Shown: piece by piece, positions 23,809-36,270 of the stretch | How positions within the stretch are numbered: the first letter of the stretch is position 1 | How the letters are laid out: each line of letters starts with the position of its first letter | Assembly (NCBI RefSeq): GCF_000165425.1 | Contig: NW_001799630.1 | Span: 623,734 to 687,733 of the forward strand | Reading direction: 5' to 3' | Source: Paramecium tetraurelia | Lineage: Eukaryota > Ciliophora > Oligohymenophorea > Peniculida > Parameciidae | Length of the DNA: 64,000 nt | Program-made: the position numbers and the translations under genes | The notes under the pieces: generated by a model | Told to the model about the DNA's origin: nothing | Databases searched by the model: none | What the model saw: the letters and a program-made list of their open reading frames with translations, nothing else

Positions 23809-25546
23809 ATGATGGCACATGCTGATTTCATAGAATTCAAGGCTTCCAGATCCCATTCTCAATACAAATTGGACTCTATAGATTTTGATGATTTTGCATA
23901 CAACTTAAATAAAACAATATACAATTTTTAAAAGTCACAGTAGGGAAAAACGATAGATAAAATGTCTAAATTTAGAAGAGCTAAGAGCTTCTCTTAAGTC
24001 AAAATCAACGAATCAACCAATTCCATCTATTAAACATTCAATAGGAGTGCTCCCGGATTTGACGAAAACGAAACCAAAGAACTTATGGAGCTCATCCTCC
24101 AATTAGAATATTTATTCATTCTCTACCACAAATTCTATCCAGATCAAAGTAACCCAGTTTTACTCACCTCTTATCTAAATTGTCTAACCTACAATAAAGA
24201 AAGTATATAATTGACTATTTTATAGAATATTTTGATAATTATACCAACGACATCTCGGAAACCCTCCAAATGTCAATTTTACGTAATTCTTAATAAAGAA
24301 TTATTGAAGAAAAAACTGATGAAAACCTAATAAAATTTTTAGTAAATGAGATCAACAGAAGGAATAAATATAAGAAAAATATGTAACTTATCAGAAGTGA
24401 TTTAAATAAATTTTAAAAACTTTAACAAAACTTCGAAATTTAACGAAAAACTAAATAATTAGAATATACTAAATCAAATATGTTAGTGGCATCATTAAAA
24501 ATAACATTTTAAAATGTAATATAAAAATTTCACATTAGGACTAAAATCAATCAGTTAATGTTCGATTTCCATTAATTGATAAAAATAAGTCTCTTTGTTT
24601 AGATTTTGAGAAGTTACTGAAGTAAGGGGATATTTACGATCTCTTTAAATAGTGGAATAATTACATAGACATATCCTCATCTCATTCAGAGATAACACTA
24701 TTAATCTCAATAATCTAAGATCTTTTCCAAGAGGATAGTTGGATCATTAAATCGATTCTAGAATAACTATAAAATGAATCCATTATGTCTATCTAAAGAA
24801 TCATCCTTCAAATAGGAGCATTAACTCAATTCTGCCCTAAATGTTTGACTGTTTTAGACAGAAGTCATAAAGAAATTGCTAATTTGCTATAATCGAAACT
24901 CTAGCAATATTTGTAGAATTTTTAGATCAACGAAACTCTAAATGTTGAGAAATAAGTGATGATAATGCAAAACTCTTAGGAAGAATTGTAAAAAGAAGAT
25001 TAAAGACATAGTTTAGAGAATACTCTATTATAATCAAACAATTTGAAAATGTGTTTAATACCTTAAGGGTTGATGAGTTAGTTATTCTTCATTCACAGAT
25101 ACTGTGATGATGGTACTCAAGCAGAAGAAGAGGAAGAATAACATGAAAATTAAGTTTAAGTATAGAAATAAGATACCTAATAAATAGCACAATTAGAAAA
25201 TAGCCAAATAAAATTTAATTAATAATTTGTTAGGTAGGCTTCGAGAAGAACTAGCCTAATAAGTTTTGGATATTCTGAAATGCAGGCAGAATATTCTAAT
25301 TTTGAACCACTTAGGTAAAAATTAACAGATATGAAAATTCATTCAACTGTATATATGGAAAATGCGGATAAGAAGGAATGGAAAAAGATTTTTGATAAAA
25401 TTAAATAGGAAAAGAATTAAAAGAAAGATGTCCTAAAAACTTAATCAATTTCTTCTAATTCATCATTTGAAATCAATTGCAATGATGAAAAATTCTTGAA
25501 ATAGATGAAAGTTTTCTTATAAAATCAATAAATGAGAAGGCAATGA
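23809..25546 (+). CDS. hypothetical Gln-rich protein
   Basis: About 563 aa after two 23-nt introns (near 24209 and 24516). Two ATGs in tandem start it. The N-terminal 100 aa are Ser/Arg-rich and probably disordered (FRRAKSFSQVKINES). The middle is helical, with DISSSHSEITLLISIIQDLF and IIKSILEQLQNESIMSIQR, and a solitary CPKC pair (FCPKCLTVLDRSHKEIANLL). The C-terminal third is acidic/Gln-rich with many TAA/TAG glutamines. No enzyme motif or membrane helix is visible. Family unknown; a scaffold-like protein is only a guess. Confidence 0.65.
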
Positions 25547-25966
25547 TGAAAATTAATGAAATTTTTGTTAATTTGTATATACAGAATTAAAATTAAAAAC
25601 ATAATTTGATAGATTCTGTGGTAACCAATGATAAATAATCAGAATTAGATGGAACGGTTTTAACAAAATAACTCTAAATTTAAGTAGAAGAATAAACTAG
25701 GGAATCCTTATTTATAGTAGTTTATTTGAATAAATGTAAAAACTTATTATCCTAATTTACATTTAATTATATGTAGGTTGTTTCTTTATTTGTACAAGGA
25801 GTATAAATAATTAAATACAGGTTAAAATTCTTAAGCAACTACTTATAATAGTTGGAGATCTAATAAGAAACGCATTTATTAATAACAATAAGAATTTGCT
25901 TACTCTCATCTTAAAGTTTAAAAATATTAATGGAATTTGATTTGCGTATAATTATTTTAAATATAT
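25547..25966. other. intergenic, nothing seen
   Basis: About 420 bp without a supported gene; it holds the upstream region of the K+ channel gene. Confidence 0.5.
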
Positions 25967-28485
25967 ATGAATTAATCTTCTATTATCATAGAGGATAATA
26001 AATATCGATCTGTCTAGGTAGAGGAAGAGAGAATGCTGACGGCTAAAGCATATGACCTAAGAAAGACTTTGATTTCCAAAAATTTTTTAAAGAATGAATG
26101 TAAGGAGGAGTTGGAGGATATAAACCAATTATTTGATGAAAGACAATTAAATATATTAAATGACTTAGCCAACGATAATGGGCAGGACTCGGCTTAAGCT
26201 TAACTTAAAACTCAGAGACAGGAAATAAATTAAAGAATATAAACAGCCATAGAAAATGGCTTTAAAAGACATTCAGTTATGATAATGAAGAAACCTGTTG
26301 AGATTAATAAATTCAATATTTAGGTTTTCAAACCCGAAGATAAATTCAGAATCCTTTGGGATTTATTCACTATGATAGTTATATTTTTTGCTATTTTAAT
26401 TTTACCTTTGGATATTAGCTTTACAATAGAATCTGACTTTTTCGATAACTTTAACATTGCATCAATTACAATATTTAGTTTAGACATTTTGATAAATTTC
26501 AATACTTCATATTAATAAAAAGGATAGTACATTTACGACAGAAAATTGATAGCCAAAAATTACTTAATGGCTTGGTTTTGGATTGACCTTTGTAATAATT
26601 ATTGCTATGATAGTGTCCACGTTTCCATTTGATTTGATTATTAATGCATCAACACAAGAAATATTACATTCAGATGAAATTGACGAGTCCTCAAAACAAG
26701 ATGCGAGAGATAAATAGCAATAATAGTAATAGATAGCAAATACACTGAAGCTCTTAAGAATTTTAAAATTCTTTCGATTCATAAAAGTTGTAAGATTATT
26801 ACGGGTTTTGAAGCTCAAAAAAATATTTTCTAAATTAGAAGATTATGTGGATCTATCAAACTCCATGATTTCCTTATACAAAGTCATCAAATTGACATTT
26901 ATAATGCTGTTTGTTGCACATTGGCTGGCTTGCATTTGGCATTTCATAGCTGATTAAGAGAATATATCAGGAGATAACAGTTGGTTGACAGCTTAAGGGA
27001 TATAGGATAAGGAATGGTATGCGAAATACATTGCATCGGTTTATTGGGCAACTGCTACAATGACAACAGTTGGTTATGGGGATATTACTCCAGTGACATC
27101 TATTGAAAAAATATTTGGAATAGTGGTTATGTTGTTAGCCTGTTGTATATTTGCCTATATAATGAATAGTATAGGTGGGATCTTCGTTTCGATGGATTAC
27201 AATGAGAAAATCATTAGATAAAAGATGGGTCAAGCCAATCAATTTTTAAAATCGAATGATATTCCTAAGGATTTACAGGCAAGAGTAAGGAAGTATTTAG
27301 AATATAAATACGAGAAAGAGTCCACATAGGTTAATGAAAAGGAAGCTTTAGAAGTGTTATCCTAGTCCTTGAGAGTTGAGGTGCTAGCTGCAGTTAATAC
27401 AGATCTGATAAATAATTCTAAAGTCTTTTAATAGAATAAATTTGAAAAGGAATTGCTGCTTCAATTGCCATTCGAATTAGAGGAATAGATATTTGGACCT
27501 GAAGAATGCATATTCTTAGAGGGAGAAGATCCATTAGAATTGGAAAATGGTTAAAATATAGATGAAAGATGTTTATATTTTCTGAATTAAGGCAAAGTAA
27601 TGTTATGTATATAAAAAACATTTACATGCCTAAAGGTTTTGGAAAAAGGTTCAACTTTTGGAGAACTAGGATTTTTTAGCAACAAACCAAGAAGTGCTTC
27701 AGTTTATACCTTAGATTTTGTGTATGTTTAGAAATTAAAGAAAAAGAAATTCTAAGAACTTTTGAAGAAATTTCAAACTCAAAATGAATAGTTTCAAATG
27801 AACAAACATATTATTGAACTCAATGAGGATTACACACCCCTTAATCTACCTTGCTTTGGATGTTAATAAATTGATCACTTTGCTTACAGATGCCCAAAAT
27901 TGCATTTCATAGTTAAATTTGATAGGAAATAAGAATTAGTATAGGAATTTCAATTAGCTTAAAAGAAAGCCAACAAAAATTACAAAAGGCATGATAAAAT
28001 TAAATATAATTCTAGAGGTTGCTACTCTCTCACAAATGAAGTTGCAAATGAAATAAAGTAAGTTTATATTTCAGAGGACAAACAAGAGGAAGATAGGCTT
28101 ATGTAGTTATAATAGTAAATAAATATGTTAAAATATTAGGCATAATGAAGAGGAACCAACTTTAGCTGGTTTTGAAATGCTTGAATAGAGTAAACAAATA
28201 TAAAATTAACAAGAAGATGAATTTGAGAGAATGAGCCTTATGCATGCCTTTTTCACATAGTTTAATCTAGATTAAATAATTAAAGCTTATAATGATAAAG
28301 TAGATTATATTTTAAATTAATAATAAGAATAAAGTAGAAGCACAAATTTTAAATTATTTAAATAAAATAATGGTAAATAGAGAATAAGATCAATGTCAGC
28401 TGAAAGAGCAGTTTACTTTGAGAAGCTTATTGAAAAGTATGGAGGACCCTCTCAATTCATATAAAAACTACATTAGGAGGAATGA
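25967..28485 (+). CDS. cyclic-nucleotide-binding-domain K+ channel with zinc knuckle
   Basis: About 823 aa, two introns (22 and 25 nt). Six-helix voltage-gated core of the EAG/HCN/CNG superfamily: S1 from FRILWDLFTMIVIFFAILI, S3 FWIDLVSTFPFDLI, S4 LLRILKFFRFIKVVRLLRVL, and a pore helix and filter TATMTTVGYGDITPV. GYGD predicts K+ selectivity. A C-linker (MGQANQFLKSNDIPKDLQAR) and a cyclic-nucleotide-type beta roll (EKGSTFGELGFFSNKPRSAS) follow. After it comes a CCHC zinc knuckle, CFGCQQIDHFAYRC (27852-27893), unusual in a channel. The beta roll keeps FGELGFF and an arginine (PRSAS), so ligand binding is possible. Paramecium K+ channels shape swimming behaviour; this one's role is unknown. Confidence 0.92.
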
Positions 28486-28682
28486 TTATATTTAAGAACT
28501 ATATAACTATTTTATCCTTATGTTCTTAACATTTTTTGTAAAATTGAATTTGAAGCAACGTTTTCGAATTCCAATAATATCCTTTATATTCTTTTGGTAA
28601 TATTAATAAATCTTTTCAAAAAGAATAAGATAAAAGATATTTAAATTTATAAAAAAATAATTATTAAATTATTAACAAAAAT

Positions 28683-30709
28683 TCACCACAATGAATTTGC
28701 TTCAAAGAAATTAGGCGAATATTTGTCTGGCTTTGCATAATTTCTGATGAAGTATTTTCTTAATTCTTCCCAACAAAATAGACACGTAGAATAGGGGAGA
28801 CCAGTCATTCTAATAATTAAATTATTAATTTACCTTAATTTTAAAATATCAACTGGTCTAGCACCAAACCATGAATTGACTCCTGGAATATAGACTATAA
28901 AATAAAAATAAGAGTTTCAAGGAGGACCCCATAAAACATAACTACATTAATTGGAGAATAAATCAAGGTCATTTTACTTTCTAAATATAGGTCACTATCA
29001 CTTACATTTGCAAGAGAAGACATTAGACCATTAGACCATTAGACAAGTACAACAGCAACAAATATGAGGTTTGAGCATATTTAAGTGCTGCTGTTTTGAA
29101 ACAAGCATTAGTATTAATGGGATATTTGTAGTGACATCAGATCCACTGATACCCATTGAAATACCAATATCACCTTATTTCATTGCTGGAGAATCATTTA
29201 CGAAATCTCCTGTCACTCCTACTACATGTCAGATGTATTGAAATGCTCTTACTATCATCAGCTTTTATGCAGGAGATATACGTGCAAATACTACTTAAGG
29301 TTTACTGCACCAACTTTTAAGTCTCCTGTCTTTCATGTGCTCAAAGACGTATTCTCCATTTTAACTCTCTTCCTCCAAAGCATATACTATCATGTCTCCA
29401 TGAATTACAATTGCTGGTGCCAAATTAAAGGCTTCCTCATAAGATATTCATGGGTTTTCTTCTAACAAATCGTCTACTGTCTTTCCTGTGATGATTCCAA
29501 TCGATTTAGCTATTGCACCAGCTGTTGGCGGTTGATCTCCTGTTACCATAATCACCTTTAGACCTGTTGATTAACATTTTTTAATTGCTTAAGGTACAGT
29601 CTCTTTTGGTGGTCCATTAATGATAACAATCCTAAGAAAGTAAATCCTTCTAATTTGAATTTCAATGTGTCAATTAAGTTCAAATTAAACTTATATCCTT
29701 TCTAAAATTCAGATCTTGGTAAATGAAGTTTTGCAAATCCCAAGACTCTCTCACCTCCTTTACCAAATGATACATTGACTGATTTGAATTTTTGTGTTAT
29801 CTACTCATCTATTGGTTGGTTTCTACCTTCTACTAACAAATAACTAGAGAATGTCCATAACTTCTCAGGTGCTCCTTTTATATATACACAATAATATGAA
29901 TCCTAAGTCTCCCAATTGACTATACATAATGAGAATTTATTAGTGGAATTGAATGGCAGATTAATTGTATGTTATAGAACCAGTGAATAAAATGATGGCT
30001 AATAGAATAATTGCTATTAACAATAATTTTATAATTTTACCTAGCCATAAATTTGATTTTGCACCAAATTGCATTTGGGTTAACACCATACAAAACAAAA
30101 CACATATAGATGCCACCCATAATAAAATTGAAAATGGTTGAACCATTTCAAGGATCAACTTAATCCACCATGGTTTCTTTTTTTTCTGTCAATTTATTAT
30201 CTCCATATTATTTGTTCTTTGCCGTAGCATATTCCTCAGTTAATCCATCTGTTAAGGAAGTTTCAAATCTAGAGATAATCAATACATATCGCTTACCTTT
30301 ATGATCATTCAATCACATCAATTTTATGTTAATCCATGTTTCTGTACTCTTCAACTTTGTTTTATGCTTTTTTTAATATATCTTGCTTGTTATTGGCAGG
30401 ATCATCGTAATTCACAATTGTTTCATTCATTCATAGTAATCCCTTTTTCCTTGATATTAAAACGAGTCTCACTTTTGCCTATGCATACAATTAACTCTAT
30501 CGAGAAACCAATGCTGCTGCTTTCAAGGAACTTTTACGAGCCTCCTGATTTTGCCTTAATCCCTAATTGACACTCTAGCGAAGTATTTCATATCCTGTAA
30601 TGATTTGAGGATTGTTATTAGGTGGGAACTCGCCCTCATTTAATTGCTTATACTAGGACATAGGCTATAAATTTAATTAAATATTATCTTGAGTCCTTCT
30701 TGCCATCAT
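28683..30709 (-). pseudogene. P2C-type (Na+,K+/H+,K+-like) cation ATPase pseudogene
   Basis: Reading the minus strand, pieces of a P2C ATPase alpha subunit appear in order but in different frames. The N-terminal stretch with RFETSLTDGLTEEYA and WWIKLILEMVQPFSILLW (M1) comes first, then M2. The frame then jumps at about 29955 straight to PFNSTNKF, KGAPEKLW and [20 protein letters not shown], then VVGVTGDFVNDSPAM, and finally the typical end (GLPYSTCLFCWEELRKYFIR). The actuator domain, M3-M4 and the DKTGT phosphorylation site are missing, as is most of M5. In-frame TGAs sit at 29448-29450 and 29229-29231, with frameshifts near 30180 and 29608. At 2.0 kb it is little over half the intact length. 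Not functional as a pump. Confidence 0.92.
29021..29044. repeat. 3 x 8-bp tandem repeat (CATTAGAC)
   Basis: Three perfect copies of an octamer inside the ATPase pseudogene, at the position where the intact gene would encode the M6 region; probably replication slippage after loss of constraint. Confidence 0.9.
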
Positions 30710-30767
30710 ACGATAAATATACAGAATTGAATTATCATTAATTTAAATCTGTAATTGTTAAATTATA

Positions 30768-32467
30768 ATGAAGAAAAGAATCAAAAGATTACAAGGGTCA
30801 TCCTACGTGATTTCACTTGAGCCAGAAGACATTTTGGGTCAAGGATCATTCGGCAAGGTGGTGAGAGCCTACGATCTCGACAATCGGGAAGAATAATTGG
30901 TGGCTAAAATAATGGAGATAGGGACGCAGAGCAAATTGGAAACATTATAACACGAACTTACAGTCTTGGAATAATTCTAAAGTGATCATTAGAACCTTGT
31001 TCAATACAAGTAATTTAATTTTCGATCATCAACAGGAGGAAGAAGTTGTAATCAAGCAAAGCTTGTTATATTATCATGGAATATTGCAATGGTGGAACTC
31101 TGGAGGATAAAATGAAAAATAAATTTTGGTCTGAGGCTGAAGTAATGGACTTCTTAGGTCAATTTTGCAGTGGCTATCGAGAACTCTTTATGTAAAATAT
31201 CATTCATAGAGGTATCACCCTAACTAATCATGAAATTAGACTTGAAACCAGCGAACATCATGATTCACGATCGATTTTATAAAATTACTGATTTCGGTCT
31301 GGCTAAAATAGTGAACACTCTAATAGATAAACTCACAATATCCTTCAAAGGCACTCCTCTTTATATGGCACCCGAGATGATTCAAGAAGAGGCAACCGCT
31401 GATCCCAAGATTGATATGTGGAGTCTTGGCATAATATTATATAGGATGCTCTATAATAAGTATCCCTTTTTGATTCAAAACAAAAAGTACGACAGAGAAA
31501 CTGCCTTCTCAGACATCGTCAATAATGCCTTGAATATTCCTTAGACACCAAAGAGGTCTGATTTTATCATTTAATTGCTTTAAAGAATGCTTAAAAAATA
31601 AAGCAAAGATCGCATAGGGTGGGAAGAATTATTTTAATTACCACAAATAAAAATTCAATATCAACCCTAATTTAATTAAAACAATTAAATGATATCTTCA
31701 TCAGTATTTATTTAATAGATGGTCATTCAAAAAGTCTCCCTCATCAAAGTACAGCCATTTAAGAATAAAAAAGTAATGTCGTTGGTTTCCTAAATCTTAA
31801 CTGAAGATGATTTGAAAAAGTAAACTGAAGAAAAAGATAAGGAATAAAAGTAAATCTTGAATGAAATGATGTCCAACCTCAATCATAAGTATATTATTCT
31901 CATACTAAAAGGTTACAAACTCAATTATAAATCAACTAAATTGAAGATATTTTATTTTATTTTCATGAATAAATATTTTTCTTGGACAAAGTGGCAATGA
32001 GAGTTTACAGATTAAATTAAGTTATTCCAGACATCGATTATAACATCACATACAACATTACTTCAGAAATTTTAAATTAGGCTTTAGCATTAATCCAGAA
32101 ATTGCAAAAACTGTCCCCACTAAGTGCTGTCTAGGCAAATTTATATAAATCAACTGAAAACTATCAAATATTTTAATCTTTACTTTAATAAGATTAATTA
32201 GGTTTGGAAGATTTCTATAAAGAAGTTAAGAATAAGATAGTTTCTAATTTAAAAAACCCAATCAACTAACTTTTTGAGATTATATCAAACCTACCAACAA
32301 TTAATTCAATTGTTTAAATTTATATTACCATCAAATATTTAAAAGACAGTTAGAATTTAAATGATTTAAACTTTTCCATTATGGAAGACTTTTGGACTTA
32401 TTACGAAAATGTCGAGAATACCTCAGAATAGGATGCTTTAGAGTATCTTCAAAAAGAACTCAATTGA
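30768..32467 (+). CDS. serine/threonine protein kinase (ULK/NEK-like)
   Basis: About 540 aa with three introns (26, 28, 23 nt). The kinase domain (residues about 15-280) is complete: LGQGSFGKVV, VAKIMEI (ATP lysine), IIMEYCNGGTLEDKM, IIHRDLKPANIMI, KITDFGLA, GTPLYMAPEM, DMWSLGIILYRMLYNKYPF and a final arginine (KDRIGWEEL). All catalytic residues (K, HRD, DFG) are present. The overall pattern is nearest the ULK/ATG1-NEK group common in ciliates; not assigned further. The C-terminal 230 aa are helical with no domain I recognise. The intron between HR and DLKP would break the catalytic loop if retained. Confidence 0.88.
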
Positions 32468-33386
32468 CTGATTCTGTTTCGTATATCTTTAAAACAAAAA
32501 TAATAATAAAATAATTTACATTAAATGATTATTTATTTTAAGATACATATTCCTCCATAATATGGTAATTTAAATTAATCAAATAATTAAAGTTTAATAG
32601 TAAAGCTAAAGAAATAATCAATGTTAAACTTATATTGATAACACTTACATGATATTTAATATTAAATGACAAATCATTATTTATTATAAATTAATGGATT
32701 TAACTTCATTTTATCTTATCTTCTTACATTAAATGCAGAAATTTTCCCTTGTGGGAAGAAATTCAAATTCTCCTTTTTATCTATTATTAAAGAAATCAAC
32801 ATAAATTTACTATTCTATTTAAAATTACAATTTAATATTTAGCACAAAGACTTCATAATAAGAATGATTGGTCATTTTTGAATTGTAAATTGAATCTCTA
32901 AATCAATAATTATAGATTCTTCTCAACATTATATTCTTAATTGCAATTATTATATTTTTAGCTAATTTATATTCTAGTAAAGTTAACATCATACTATAAA
33001 TATTTTATATACTTTTTATGTGGGAACAGTAATTTATACTTTATATCTATGTGGTATCATATTAAAAATTGTAATTAAAATAACACTTTATTGGTAGGAA
33101 GGATCATCTAGATGTAAGATATTTTAGATGACTTTTTAACCGTATTTTATAAATAGAATGAATAACCATTTAAAAGAATCTCATTTAATTAGCAAATTAA
33201 TAAATGAGTTTCATTTTTAATTGTTTATTAGTTTAGAAATAACTCCGTAAATTTATATATAATTGAGAGTATTAAAATAATGAAATAATCATTTAGACAA
33301 TGTAATTAAAAATAATATCCAGATAAATATAGGAATAGTAATTAATTAAATTAATTCTGATATGATTAAATTTACTTTATAAATTA
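32468..33386. other. intergenic, nothing seen
   Basis: About 920 bp between two convergent genes. Very AT-rich, with short poly-A/T runs; no ORF, RNA motif or repeat that I can support. Confidence 0.5.
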
Positions 33387-34642
33387 TCAACTCATTGGTT
33401 ACTACATTTATCCAAATTAATTAGGAGGTGGTGGTGGTGGAACCTATGGATAATTGTAATTTGATTATTAGGTCTGATCCTTCAAATACATGGTACTGTC
33501 TGTAAATTATACAATTTAAGGTTGGAAAATCTAAGGATTCCAATTAGAAGGCTAAACTATTGGTTAATTATAAATTTAAGGGACAGGTGCAACGATTTCA
33601 ATTGGAACATTTACTTTAGGATGTTTACTACAACAAGTACAACCTAAACTATAGAAGCAATATGAATTTACCAGCTAGAACTGCTTAAATTTCTAATCTG
33701 TAGACAGATTTAACTAACTGTCCATTAGATGAAGGACGTAGACCATCTTATGAACTCTTATTGTGTAAAATAAGTTGGATTTATTTCCTTTCATTTTCAA
33801 CTGCTCTTTCTCCTGCCATAATTCCTTGAATTTATTATGAAACAATTGTTCTAGTCAGATGCTTTTCTCTTCCTGTTCTATCCCTTAAGGTTAGGTAATT
33901 AATTAATCTAGCTTCGATCCTTGTGACATCCAACTTGCAGTTAGAATTATCTAAATCAGCCCATAAGTAAGCAGTGTCTCCAGGAAGATAATGATTTTTA
34001 TCAAACACACATTTTATATGAGAAGTCTAATTATAATTTTACATGATTACTCCTTAGTCGATACAACACCAAGTAGATGCTTTTACTTCCATTTCTCCCA
34101 TCAATGCAGCCATATTCTACTTCAGTGGTTCTCTAACAACAAGTGATTATGAATGTTCGATGCTTTTATATGATTTGTTGTAAGATTCAATTTCAGCTTT
34201 GACACTATAAGAAGTTTTAGCTAAATAGCTGGATCCTTTCTCAAAATAAGATCCTGGTAGATGAGACAACAATTAAAATTGAAAAGGAAAGGTATATTAC
34301 CCAACTGGTAAACAAGGAGTATTAAAGGTCCAAATAGCCACACGATGTTAATAAAATTAAGTTTAACCGGAATAGGTAATATATTCTGTGGTTTGCTTTG
34401 GCTTACCATCAGGGCCATTAGTGTTACGGGTTCGACTTTCCGTCCAATTGCATTTCTCTTTGCCAGATACTTTCAATAATACTACACCACCAGGATATCC
34501 GTCCCTGTATATATTCAGATAGATGTTTCCTAGGTTAATTTATTAGGCACTCCATACCTGTAACGATTTCTCCTGCAAAATAGAAAGGTTTATCAGTTCT
34601 GATATATAACCCTCCAAAATCTGATCCTTATTAATTTCCCAT
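33387..34642 (-). CDS. arrestin-domain protein, likely N-myristoylated
   Basis: About 399 aa with two 28-nt introns. N-terminal arrestin fold: GGLYIRTDKPFYFAGEIVTG, then HRVAIWTFNTPCLPVGQYTF followed by PFQFQLLSHLPGS. C-terminal arrestin fold: IKCVFDKNHYLPGDTAYLW, then ARLINYLTLRDRTGREKHL and LVKSVYRLEIQAVLAG. A proline/glutamine tail ends it, with a PPPPPP run. It starts MGNQQGSDF, a good N-myristoylation context (Gly2, polar 5-6). Alpha-arrestins act as endocytic adaptors that bring ubiquitin ligases to membrane cargo; the Pro-rich tail could bind WW or SH3 domains, though no clear PPxY is seen. Confidence 0.85.
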
Positions 34643-34745
34643 AATAACGTTTATTATTGAAATCCATATAGTGTATTGTTTTATATTCAAAAATGAAAAA
34701 TAATGTGGAATGTATACTGTTAATAAATATATAGAAAGATTTTAA

Positions 34746-35369
34746 TCAATTCTTCATCCTTGCTTATAACCATTATCTCCAATATTTTTCAGATATTTAT
34801 TTTTGAACACTTTCTGCGTATAACTGGGCTACCAACAGAGATTAAGCTGGATGATGTTAAGGCAACTCTTTTTTCATTTCTAAAGCCAATTCAAAAAATC
34901 TTCTTTTTGCATCCTGATCAACTATTGTAATCCTTGATTATGTTATGCTTCCATATTTTTAATTCATATCTTATATTGTCCTATAATCTTGTCCAATTTC
35001 GCTTGGACCCCTTGATAAATTTATATCAACTGGAATCTTGAATTCAGGTTAATTCTGAATATTTGCTGATACTTTGCTTTTCTAAAATTTTGTAGGAACC
35101 TATGAAGCTGCTTTATGAGGAGAACAACCATTTGAAAAATCATCAGAATCGCTATCATCATACCCATTTGTTTTCTTGCAATATTTTTATTCTAACTATT
35201 CCAGGTATGTTTTTGTGTCCATCATCTAATGATTGGGTTTTGAATTTGGGTATTTCTAATTGTTAAAGTTTGTTAATATATTTCCACATTCATATGATCC
35301 AACCCGTTAGACATCTTTTAGACTGTTATAAGTTCCATCATAAGAGGACAAAGCTCTGCTCTCAGTCAT
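34746..35369 (-). CDS. hypothetical protein
   Basis: 207 aa, single exon, clean ATG to TGA. Polar and probably disordered in the first 130 aa (DSDSDDFSN acidic patch), then a predicted helical C-terminus rich in charged and Gln residues (RRFFELALEMKKELPQ; SEKYWRQWLQARMKN). Trp/Arg spacing near the end suggests a conserved helix, but I do not recognise the family. It lies 103 bp upstream of the arrestin gene on the same strand and 41 bp from a divergent plus-strand ORF. Confidence 0.6.
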
Positions 35370-35410
35370 TTCGGTTAAATTAATATTATTTCTCTATTTA
35401 ATATTAGTTT

Positions 35411-35723
35411 ATGTCAGATCAACCGATATGTTTATGCAATTCTAGTGACAAAGAATATCCTGATTCAAGATTCTCTGAATATCAATAAATGTTTGCAAAT
35501 AAATAACTAACTGCAGCTTTAGAGCAAAATTAAAATAGTTAGCCAAAAATATGAATACCATTCTACTATTATGAGAATGATAAAGAAGGAGAGTTTTAAT
35601 ACTAAAATGCTTGATCAAATTGAAAAATAAGCAAATACCTAATATTGTTTTCAGTAATGCATAGAAATAAGTTTATGTCAAAAAACTAAATATTCATTCG
35701 AATTACGATTAATTAATTAGTGA
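35411..35723 (+). pseudogene. short ORF with frame breaks, possible gene relic
   Basis: Starts MSDQPICLCNSSDKEYPDSR and reads well for 47 codons to a TGA at 35552-35554. The same frame resumes as IPFYYYENDKEGEFQYQN, then stops again; a third protein-like piece (KYEYHSTIMRMIKKESFN) follows in another frame to a TGA at 35721-35723. One possible 25-nt intron rescues a single frame but gives a less convincing protein. A decaying small gene is my preferred reading; a real gene with unsolved splicing is the alternative. Confidence 0.35.
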
Positions 35724-36270
35724 TTATGAGCATTGAAATTTCGAAATAAAATAAGTGGAATTCTCAAAGATATTATTAGAATCTAGCAAACTTTATAGAT
35801 GTAAATGGATATGTGAAATAAATTAGATAGAAAATATAGAGAACTTTAATTAATCTAAAGAAATGAATTGATGATAGATATTCCGAATAAATACTAAATT
35901 AATGAGTTTATATAAGTATAAAATAATTACAATCATTTCAATTTGTAATTCTTTTATTCATATAGAATTTTATATGTAAAGAAATGCATGAGTTTTTTTA
36001 GAGCCCAGATTGAATATTTATACAATTGAAGCACTAATAACAAAATATGTCAAATTAATTTCTATAATTAAACATTTTTGTGTTTCAATCTGGTTTAGAT
36101 ATTAAAGCAAAAATTTCTAACAAAAATGGTCATCATATACTTCTTTGTATTTTAAGTAAAATCCAAACACTTGAATTAATGATCATTAGTGTTAATGAAT
36201 TAGCAAAACCCATAAATTAATAAAAAAAATTAAACACGTAATAAATAAAGATTAAAGTGTAATTGATTAA
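35724..36270. other. intergenic, upstream of SRP RNA
   Basis: About 550 bp, AT-rich, no supported gene. It must hold any upstream RNA polymerase III promoter elements of the SRP RNA gene, but I cannot identify them. Confidence 0.5.

Noticed and set aside
29226-30570. Plus-strand ORFs over the ATPase pseudogene
   Set aside because: They are antisense to the ATPase fragments and have no recognisable content.
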